A DNA stretch of 64,000 nt, taken from Parvibaculum sp. (GTDB lineage: Bacteria > Pseudomonadota > Alphaproteobacteria > Parvibaculales > Parvibaculaceae). The stretch lies in contig NZ_JAHBYN010000001.1 of the NCBI RefSeq assembly GCF_019635935.1, positions 3,439,532 to 3,503,531 on the forward strand, written 5' to 3'. The notes under the pieces were generated by a model, which saw only the letters and a program-made list of their open reading frames with translations, did no database searches and was not told the DNA's origin. Each line of letters begins with the position of its first letter. The first letter of the stretch is position 1. The position numbers and the translations under genes are program-made. Positions 57,263 through 64,000 of this stretch are shown here, one piece after another.

Positions 57263-60200
57263 TTGGCGGACAAGCATAGGGAGAGATGTCGTTTCTTGAT
57301 CCGCCGGACCGGTAAGATTGCGTTGGAAGTGGTGGGCGTTGCCGTGGCGGCGACGGCAGTTCTGCTTGCCGTGCTTGCATGGCGGCTGTCCTCCGGCCCG
57401 GTCTCCGTGTCCTTTCTGGGCGGCATGATCGAAGATGCGGCCGGTCCCTCACTCCAGGGTGGCGCACTCGACATTGGCGATACGGTCCTTCTCTGGTCGG
57501 CGGATGATCGCCGACTGTCGCTGCGCTTGATGGAAGTGCGCTTGACCGGCGCCGACGGCAACGACATCGCATTCGTTCCCCAGCTCGCGTTCCAGATCAG
57601 CCTGCCGGCGCTGTTCCGCGGCGTTCTGGCGCCGACCTCGGTCGATTTTCATGGCGTCAGCGCCACGCTGCTGCGCCGGCCCGGTACGGGCATCACGCTT
57701 GCCATGGCCGGCGCCGATACACCGGCACAACCGGTCGATCCGGAAGCGGCGGCATTTGTCGCCCGGCTGATCGAAGGACTCTCTTCGGGCGACGAGACCG
57801 GTACGCCGCTGGACTACCTCACCCATGTCGGCATACGCGATGGAACGCTGCGGCTGGTCGACGAGGTCAATGGCGTCGCCTTTGACGCGCCATCGGCAAA
57901 TCTGGTCGTGTTCCGCGGCGAGGGCGGTCTTGGCGCCACATTGCGCGCCAACATTTCGATCGACGATACGACGACGACCGTGGAGATGACCGGCATGTTG
58001 CCGTCTGGCAGCGACATTGCCCGCATCGACGCCCGGGCAGCCAACGTCGTGCCCGCCGCTTTCGCACGGATGTCGCCGGCCTTCGCCGACTACGCCGTCT
58101 TCGATGCACCCGTCGAAGCCCGTGGCGAACTGCAGATCAAGGCGAACGGCGACATGGTCGCCGCGCGGCTGACGCTCGACGCGGGCCGCGGCGAGATCAA
58201 TCTGCCGGATCCATGGGACGCCTCGATACCGATAGAAAAGGCGCATGCCGAAGTCGAGTTTGACGGCGTCGGGCGCCGCGTCGAACTCATTGCGGCGAAA
58301 TTCGAAGCAGGTCCGCATAGCGCCGTGCTGACGGGCCGGCTCGACTATCGCATTGCAGACGGTCTCAATATCGCCGGCGCAACGGTGGACCTGGCCGCCA
58401 GCAACATCCATACCGAAATTCCCGGCTTTTTCGAGGGGCCGGTCGACATCGAATCTGCGCGCCTCAAGGGCGATTTCGACTTCGACGCACTGACCGCGGA
58501 AATCGAGGAGCTGAGCATCGGAACGGCGGGTGGGGGCCTTTCTGTGAACGGAACCGTGCGCGACGCCGAGAGATCGCCGGCGGTTCGTCTTTCCGGTCGC
58601 CTCGACGCGATGCCGCTCGATGCTTTCAAGGCAATCTGGCCCTTGCCGCTCGCCAAGGGCGCCCGCGATTGGGTGGGACTGAACCTTTCCGGCGGCGACG
58701 TCACCGGCGGATCGTTCGAGATCGACATGCCCGCCGGCATGATCGACGATGCCGACGACCGGATACCTATTCCCGACGAAAATCTTCAGGTCGAATTTGC
58801 GGTCAGCGGCGCGACGCTGAGATATATCGGTGAAATGCCGCCAATGGAAAATGTGGTGGCGAACGGCCGGGTGATCGGCAACCGGTTCGACGCCTGGGTG
58901 TCGTCGGCGCAGATCGAGCTCGAAGACGGGGGCAGGCTCGCCGTCAGTGAAGGGCACTTCGATGCCGACGAACTGAACAGAAAAGGGGCGCCTGGCCACA
59001 TTGCGTTCACCGTCGACGGGGCGACGGCTGATATTCTGGCCCTGCTCGATCACGAACCGCTGAATCTGATCCGGAATTTCGGTATCGATCCGCGCAGCGT
59101 CGACGGCACCGGTCGCGTTGTGGGCCGTCTCGAGTTGCCGCTGGTGAAGACCGTCACGATCGCCGATGTCGATTTTGGCGGCACGGCAAGCGCTACCGAT
59201 CTCGCCATTCCCAACATTCTTGAAAATGTTTCCATTACCTCCGGAACGCTCGACATCGACGTCTCGCGCGCGGGGCTCGTTGCGCGCGGACCGGTCGGCA
59301 TCAATGGCGCGCCGTCGCTCGACCTGGAGTGGCGCGAAAGCTTCGTGCGCGAAAGCGGCGTCGGTTCGTCATACCGATTGTCAGGCGTACTGGACGATGA
59401 CGGACGCAAGGCAGTGGGTGTCGGACTGGACGATTTTCTAGATGGTCCCGCCGCATTCGACGCGACGTTCAGCGGCGACGGACGGGAAGTGAACCGCGCC
59501 ACCGTCAAGGCCGATCTGACGAATGCAGTCGTCAAGCTCGGCTACGCGAGCTGGTCGAAAACGCCAGGCATTCCGGCCGCCGCGGAGCTTCGGCTGGCAT
59601 TCCTGACCGGCGGCGGCTTCCGCGTCGCGGACTTCAAGCTGACGGGCGAGGAGATGGAGGCGCATGGCAATTTCACGCTGGGTCCCGACGGCCGGCTGAC
59701 CGAGGCGGATTTCCCCGCCGTCAAGCTCGGTCCAGACAATGATTTCTCTTTTGCTGCCGGTCCGGCGGACGACGCTGCCGTTGCGATGACCATCGCCGGC
59801 GCGCGTTTCGATGCGCGCCAGATCCTCGCCGACATCATCTCGGGCTCGGATAAGAATGGCGAAGAGGCGGAAGTTGCGGATGAACAAACACCATTGCTGT
59901 CGCCCGATGCCGTAGCCGACCCTGCGCGCCGGACCACGATACGCGCCGAAATTGCACGCGCCACGGGCAACAACGACACAATGTTCCGGGCCGTCAGCGC
60001 CAATGTCGTTCAGGTCGACGGCCGCCTCTGGTCGCTGAACGTGACCGCAGTCGATCCGCAGGAAGCGCCGCTGACGGCAAGGATCGGGCCGGACGATACC
60101 GGCGTGCGCCACCTGGCTGTCGCATCGAACGATGCGGGTGTCGTCTTTCGGGCGCTCGATTTCACCAACAGCATGAGAGGCGGCACGCTGAGTGCGACCG

Positions 60201-60805
60201 GCGTTTACGACGACACGGTCGCAGGGTCGCCGCTGAACGGCGTTGTGACAATCGATGCGTTCCGGATCGCCAACGCGCCCGTGCTCGCGAACATATTGAC
60301 GGTCGGATCGCTGACCGGTATCCGCGACACGCTGAACGGCGAAGGTATCCTGTTCAATCGTCTCGAACTGCCCTTCGCGATTACCGAGGGCAGCATTGTC
60401 GTCAATGACGCCCGGACCTCGGGTCCGGCGATCGGGCTGACGATAAAGGGGAATATCGACCGGGCGACGGACCGGATCGACATGGAAGGGACGCTTGTTC
60501 CGGCCTACACGATCAATTCGTTTCTCGGCCAGGTTCCGGTGCTCGGTCCGTTGATCGTCGGCCGGGAGGGCGAGGGAATTTTCGCCCTGACATACCGGGT
60601 GCGCGGCTCCTCCACCGAACCTTCGGTCACCGTAAACCCGCTCTCGGCGCTGGCGCCCGGCTTCTTGCGCCGGATGTTCGAATTCGGCGGTGCGACTGTA
60701 ATCGATCCCCCGGTAGAGCGGCCCGCGGCGGATTCCCCGGCATTGCCTGACGACACGGCACCGACGGCGCCGCAGCCGGATGTTTCTCCCGCACCGCAAA
60801 ACTGA
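57263..60805 (+). CDS. AsmA/YhdP-like envelope protein with DUF3971 region
   Basis: A 1180-residue protein with a basic N-terminus, one transmembrane anchor (about 20-42) and a very long, repetitive beta-rich periplasmic part, ending in an AsmA-C-like region (about 1010-1150). Family members are thought to bridge the periplasm and move phospholipids. The start is uncertain: TTG 57263 is reported, TTG 57296 (MIRRTGKIA) also fits the anchor, and an ATG at 57286 in another frame with a strong ribosome binding site opens only a nine-codon frame ending at 57315. Confidence 0.85.
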   Translation: MADKHRERCRFLIRRTGKIALEVVGVAVAATAVLLAVLAWRLSSGPVSVSFLGGMIEDAAGPSLQGGALDIGDTVLLWSADDRRLSLRLMEVRLTGADGNDIAFVPQLAFQISLPALFRGVLAPTSVDFHGVSATLLRRPGTGITLAMAGADTPAQPVDPEAAAFVARLIEGLSSGDETGTPLDYLTHVGIRDGTLRLVDEVNGVAFDAPSANLVVFRGEGGLGATLRANISIDDTTTTVEMTGMLPSGSDIARIDARAANVVPAAFARMSPAFADYAVFDAPVEARGELQIKANGDMVAARLTLDAGRGEINLPDPWDASIPIEKAHAEVEFDGVGRRVELIAAKFEAGPHSAVLTGRLDYRIADGLNIAGATVDLAASNIHTEIPGFFEGPVDIESARLKGDFDFDALTAEIEELSIGTAGGGLSVNGTVRDAERSPAVRLSGRLDAMPLDAFKAIWPLPLAKGARDWVGLNLSGGDVTGGSFEIDMPAGMIDDADDRIPIPDENLQVEFAVSGATLRYIGEMPPMENVVANGRVIGNRFDAWVSSAQIELEDGGRLAVSEGHFDADELNRKGAPGHIAFTVDGATADILALLDHEPLNLIRNFGIDPRSVDGTGRVVGRLELPLVKTVTIADVDFGGTASATDLAIPNILENVSITSGTLDIDVSRAGLVARGPVGINGAPSLDLEWRESFVRESGVGSSYRLSGVLDDDGRKAVGVGLDDFLDGPAAFDATFSGDGREVNRATVKADLTNAVVKLGYASWSKTPGIPAAAELRLAFLTGGGFRVADFKLTGEEMEAHGNFTLGPDGRLTEADFPAVKLGPDNDFSFAAGPADDAAVAMTIAGARFDARQILADIISGSDKNGEEAEVADEQTPLLSPDAVADPARRTTIRAEIARATGNNDTMFRAVSANVVQVDGRLWSLNVTAVDPQEAPLTARIGPDDTGVRHLAVASNDAGVVFRALDFTNSMRGGTLSATGVYDDTVAGSPLNGVVTIDAFRIANAPVLANILTVGSLTGIRDTLNGEGILFNRLELPFAITEGSIVVNDARTSGPAIGLTIKGNIDRATDRIDMEGTLVPAYTINSFLGQVPVLGPLIVGREGEGIFALTYRVRGSSTEPSVTVNPLSALAPGFLRRMFEFGGATVIDPPVERPAADSPALPDDTAPTAPQPDVSPAPQN

Positions 60806-60894
60806 CATCTTGCGACGATTCGAGATTGCGGAGTGTCACTCCGTATATGTAAAGTCGCGCCATCGCTATTGGAACGGCAACGGGGAGGAGACCC

Positions 60895-62031
60895 ATGTCC
60901 ACCAATCAGAAGATGACGATGGACGCGGCCTACGAAGCGGTCGCGCCGGACGACTTCCCGGCGATGATGGATGTCGACCGCTACGGCAAGCGATCCAACG
61001 CTTTCGACAAGATCATCTCGGCGACACACGATCATTTCTGGGATCCGCTCGACAGCAAATACATCGACTTCTCGGAACCGTGGGATCTCGACAACGAGGC
61101 GCTGATGCCTGCCGACTTCAGCATGGAGTTGAAGACGGCCGTGTCGGACAAACTCGACGAAAAGCAGCGTATCTATCTGATCAATGAGAACGTCCGCTGG
61201 AGCATGTCGTCGATCCTGCATGGCGAGCAGGGCGCGCTGGCGCTGTCGGCTAGCCTTTGCCACATCCTGAAGGACCCGGGCGCGCAGGAATATGCCGCCA
61301 ATCAGACACGCGAGGAAGCGCGCCACGTCACGGGCTTTGCGAAATACATCCAGGCGCGCTGGGGCAAGCCGACGGCATGCGGCGTGGTGCTCGAAAAGCT
61401 GCTCTGCGAGATCGTCTCGACGCCGCTCGTCTGGAAAAAGCTGGTTGGTATGCAGATGATCGTCGAAGGGCTGGCGATGGGCGCCTTCGCGACCTTCTAT
61501 GCCAAGACCAACGATCCGGTGATGCGGCGGCTGATGCAACTCACGATGACCGACGAGGCCTTCCATCACAAGTTTGGCAAGATCTGGGCGGACCGCACGG
61601 TGCCGAACCTCCCGCCGGCCGAGCGTGACATGATCGAGGACTGGGCGCTCGAAGTCTTCATGACGCTGATGCGCAATTCGACCGGCCCCGAACAGAAGAA
61701 GGCGATCTACGAGAAGGTCGGCCTCGACTGGCGCTGGGTTCAGGGTGCGCTGGCCGAAGCCTTGACCGACAAGAACATGCGAGGCGAATTGCAGGAAGCG
61801 ACCAACATCTTCCGTGTGCTCATCAAGACGCTCGTGAAAGCGGGCATCGTGACGAGCCGCACGGCGCCGATGTATGCGGCCTATGTGGATATGGCCGAAC
61901 TCTATGGCGAAGGCGACCGCATGGTCGGCGACGACATTGCCGAGGAAGGCATCAAATACCTTCAGGCAATCAACGGTGCCGGCGGCGATGCGGCAATTTT
62001 CGCGCTTGGCGGCGCGACCGCAGCGGAATAA
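60895..62031 (+). CDS. Ferritin-like diiron protein, oxygenase-type, function unknown
   Basis: A 378-residue soluble helical protein. A complete diiron site is visible: E111, E141 with H144 (EARH), E191 and E221 with H224 (EAFH). The two ExxH motifs and the spacing match class II ferritin-like oxygenases (ribonucleotide reductase R2, AurF and bacterial multicomponent monooxygenase relatives), but I cannot name the substrate. No ferredoxin or reductase is adjacent. AACGGGGAGGAG precedes the ATG, a very strong ribosome binding site. The gene has its own terminator and lies between genes of conserved order. Confidence 0.82.
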   Translation: MSTNQKMTMDAAYEAVAPDDFPAMMDVDRYGKRSNAFDKIISATHDHFWDPLDSKYIDFSEPWDLDNEALMPADFSMELKTAVSDKLDEKQRIYLINENVRWSMSSILHGEQGALALSASLCHILKDPGAQEYAANQTREEARHVTGFAKYIQARWGKPTACGVVLEKLLCEIVSTPLVWKKLVGMQMIVEGLAMGAFATFYAKTNDPVMRRLMQLTMTDEAFHHKFGKIWADRTVPNLPPAERDMIEDWALEVFMTLMRNSTGPEQKKAIYEKVGLDWRWVQGALAEALTDKNMRGELQEATNIFRVLIKTLVKAGIVTSRTAPMYAAYVDMAELYGEGDRMVGDDIAEEGIKYLQAINGAGGDAAIFALGGATAAE

Positions 62032-62108
62032 GGCGTCGACGGAAAAGCGGCAGGAAATAGCCGCGGAACGCACACAAAAACAACAAGATTAGGGAGCGTT
62101 CAGGAAGA

Positions 62109-62140
62109 GCCCTCTCCGGGAAACCGGAGAGGGCCTTTTT
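62109..62140 (+). terminator. Strong rho-independent terminator after the diiron gene
   Basis: An 11-bp stem GCCCTCTCCGG/CCGGAGAGGGC with a GAAA tetraloop is followed by CTTTTT. It ends the diiron gene on the plus strand; it touches the 3' end of tyrS. Confidence 0.93.
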
Positions 62141-62141
62141 G

Positions 62142-63398
62142 TTATTCCCTGGGCTTCAGCAGCACGTGCTTTTTCTTGCCCAGCGAGAGCTTGATGACGC
62201 CTTCCGGTGTCAGGTTCTCGCGGGCAAGCACCATCTTCTCGTCGCCGACCTGCGCATCGTTGACGCGCACGGCGCCGCCCTTGATCTGGCGGCGGGCTTC
62301 GCTGGTCGATGCGACGAGCCCGGCCTGAACGAGGGCGTTGAGCAGCCCGTGTCCGACTTTGAGTGCGTCGACCTCGATTTCGACGGTTGGCAGATCGGCG
62401 CTGATCGCACCCTCTTCGAAGGCCGTGCGCGCGGCTTCGGCTGCCTTTTCGGCTTCCGCCCGGCCATGCGCCATCGCGGTCGCTTCGGTCGCGAGGATTT
62501 TCTTCGCCTCGTTGACCTCCGACCCTTCGAGTTTTTCGAGCCGGGCGATTTCGTCCAGCGGCAATTCGGTGAAGAGCTTGAGGAAGCGGCCGACATCGGC
62601 GTCCTCGGCGTTGCGCCAGTACTGCCAGTAGTCGTAGGGCGACAGCATGTCGGCGTTGAGCCAGACCGCGCCGGACGCCGTCTTGCCCATCTTGGCGCCC
62701 GACGACGTCGTCAGCAGCGGGCTGGTCAGGCCATATAGTTGCGCGCCGTCAGTGCGTCGCCCGAGTTCGATCCCGTTGACGATATTGCCCCACTGGTCGG
62801 AGCCGCCCATTTGCAGCGTGCAGCCATATTTCCGGTTCAGTTCCACGAAGTCGTAGGCCTGCAGGATCATGTAGTTGAATTCGAGGAAAGAAAGGTTCTG
62901 TTCGCGCTCCAGCCGGATTTTGACGCTGTCGAATGACAGCATCCGGTTGACCGAGAAGTGGCGGCCATAATCGCGCAGGAAGTCGATATAATTCAGATTG
63001 TCGAGCCAGTCGCGATTGTTGACCATGACGGCGTCGGTCTTGCCGTTGCCGAATTTCAGGAACTTCGCGAACACCGCTTTGATGCCGGCAAGGTTCTCGC
63101 CGATCTTTTCGTCGGTCAGCAACGGTCGCGCCTCGTCGCGGAAGCTTGGGTCTCCAATCCGCGTCGTGCCGCCGCCCATCAAGGCGATCGGACGGTGCCC
63201 GGCCTTTTGCAGCCAGCGCAGCAGCATGATCTGGACAAGGCTGCCGGCATGCAGGCTCGGCGCCGTTGCATCGAAGCCGATATAGCCCGTCAACAGCCCT
63301 TCCAGTGCGCGCTCGTCGAGGCCCGCATCGTCGGAGGTCTGGTGAATGAACCCGCGGGCGGAAAGCTCGCGCAGGAAATCGGACTTGAAGCTTGTCAT
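62142..63398 (-). CDS. tyrS: Tyrosyl-tRNA synthetase
   Basis: Class I synthetase of the TyrRS-S type. The 418-residue product has the HIGH-equivalent SLHAG near 48-52, KMGKT as the KMSKS loop, the tyrosine-pocket block QAYDFVELN and [10 protein letters not shown], and a C-terminal S4 RNA-binding domain. It is divergent from anmK, 81 bp apart. Confidence 0.97.
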   Translation of the reverse strand: MTSFKSDFLRELSARGFIHQTSDDAGLDERALEGLLTGYIGFDATAPSLHAGSLVQIMLLRWLQKAGHRPIALMGGGTTRIGDPSFRDEARPLLTDEKIGENLAGIKAVFAKFLKFGNGKTDAVMVNNRDWLDNLNYIDFLRDYGRHFSVNRMLSFDSVKIRLEREQNLSFLEFNYMILQAYDFVELNRKYGCTLQMGGSDQWGNIVNGIELGRRTDGAQLYGLTSPLLTTSSGAKMGKTASGAVWLNADMLSPYDYWQYWRNAEDADVGRFLKLFTELPLDEIARLEKLEGSEVNEAKKILATEATAMAHGRAEAEKAAEAARTAFEEGAISADLPTVEIEVDALKVGHGLLNALVQAGLVASTSEARRQIKGGAVRVNDAQVGDEKMVLARENLTPEGVIKLSLGKKKHVLLKPRE

Positions 63399-63479
63399 AA
63401 TCGGCTCGGGGTTTCGGATAGGCGGAAAGGCGCGGCTGGTGTATCACGCTTTGGCTAAGGGAAAAACGGACAAACACCC

Positions 63480-64000
63480 ATGATCCGCGCTTTGGGCCTG
63501 ATGAGCGGCACGTCGCTCGACGGCATCGATGCTGCCATTATCGAGACGGACGGCGAGGGCGCGGTGCGTGCGGGCGCCTCGCTGGCGGTGCCCTACAAGC
63601 CCGAGGAAAGGCTGCTTCTGCGCCTGGCACTTGAGGCCGCGAAGAGTTGGGAACCCGACGAGCCGATGCCTGAAGAGGTGGCAGAGGCCGAACGCCACCT
63701 GACGCTGGCCAATGCGCTGGCGGTGCGCGCGCTGCTCGCCGAGGCGGGGCTGAAGCCCGCCGACATCTCGGTGATCGGCTTTCACGGCCAAACAGTGCTG
63801 CATCAGCCAGAACGCCGCCGGACGGTGCAGATCGGCCTCGGCGATGTGCTGGCGCGGCTGACCGGGATCGACGTGGTCAACGACTTCCGCAGCGCCGATG
63901 TTGCGGCCGGCGGACACGGCGCGCCGCTGGTCCCGCTCTATCATCAGGCGCTTGCCGGCAGCACGGGCATCGTCGAGCCGGTTGCCATCATCAATATCGG
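63480..64000 (+). CDS. anmK: Anhydro-N-acetylmuramic acid kinase (partial, 3' end outside window)
   Basis: Phosphorylates anhydroMurNAc in peptidoglycan recycling. 173 codons are visible, with the family start GLMSGTSLDGIDAAI and the HGQTV and NDFRSADVAAGGHGAPLVP blocks. The ATG is at 63480. tyrS-anmK adjacency is common in alphaproteobacteria. Confidence 0.96.
   Translation, partial: MIRALGLMSGTSLDGIDAAIIETDGEGAVRAGASLAVPYKPEERLLLRLALEAAKSWEPDEPMPEEVAEAERHLTLANALAVRALLAEAGLKPADISVIGFHGQTVLHQPERRRTVQIGLGDVLARLTGIDVVNDFRSADVAAGGHGAPLVPLYHQALAGSTGIVEPVAIINI

Overview
This window reads as a chromosomal segment of an alphaproteobacterium of fairly high GC, densely coded on both strands. The evidence is the combination of alphaproteobacterial gene blocks and families: holC next to pepA, hdaA near ppk-ppx-rnd-aspS, an NDUFA12-like complex I subunit with mlaD, a DUF2155 protein, aat, accC-accB and aroQ, rne facing amiC-mrcA-prfB, an RNase E with an acidic insert in its S1 domain, and a B12-dependent ribonucleotide reductase. 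From memory the gene content resembles Parvibaculum and relatives; that is an inference and not a database result. I see no rRNA, canonical tRNA, CRISPR array, insertion sequence or prophage.

Layout. 1-4300: LPS export permeases lptG (cut by the window edge) and lptF, divergent from pepA-holC. 4387-9107: a metallo-beta-lactamase-fold hydrolase, an exported phosphodiesterase, an ABC-F ATPase, and ndk with a terminator. 9115-13924: purM-purN, a DUF2066 exported protein, an AI-2E/PerM-type permease and hdaA. 13925-17001: a probable accessory cassette (short-chain dehydrogenase, luciferase-like flavin oxidoreductase, small membrane protein, TetR regulator) with two perfect operator palindromes in the divergent promoter. 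17020-23953: ppk with a Pho box, ppx, rnd, aspS. 24025-27380: host-attachment-family protein, fasciclin lipocalin-size protein, ATP-grasp protein, a gene-free stretch with strong RNA-like structure, and one low-GC membrane protein. 27398-31132: nrdJ. 31486-36450: a CheY-like protein, the NDUFA12-mlaD-DUF2155 block, and aat, accC, accB, aroQ. 36722-41544: thiS-thiG, a DsbA-like and an M48 protease gene, and a gamma-glutamyltransferase-like lipoprotein. 41564-51706: rne, amiC, mrcA, prfB with a programmed +1 frameshift, and a flavoprotein. 51707-53546: repeats (two REPIN-like doublets), a DUF3883 nuclease-like gene, Pho-box-like repeats and a terminator. 53580-64000: bactofilin and M23 peptidase, DUF455 ferritin-like protein and bcp, a giant AsmA/YhdP-like protein, a diiron protein, tyrS and the start of anmK.

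Themes. Much of the window serves the envelope: LPS transport (lptFG), lipid asymmetry (mlaD), fatty acid synthesis (accBC), peptidoglycan synthesis and remodelling (mrcA, amiC, M23 peptidase, bactofilin, anmK), periplasmic folding and quality control (DsbA-like, M48) and AsmA-like lipid handling. Polyphosphate metabolism (ppk, ppx) carries a phosphate-responsive signature. The parts least explained by core functions are the TetR-controlled oxidoreductase cassette, the structured region and low-GC gene around 26.2-27.4 kb, the repeat-flanked DUF3883 gene with an unusual Pho-box-like array at 53.4 kb, and the diiron protein at 60.9 kb.
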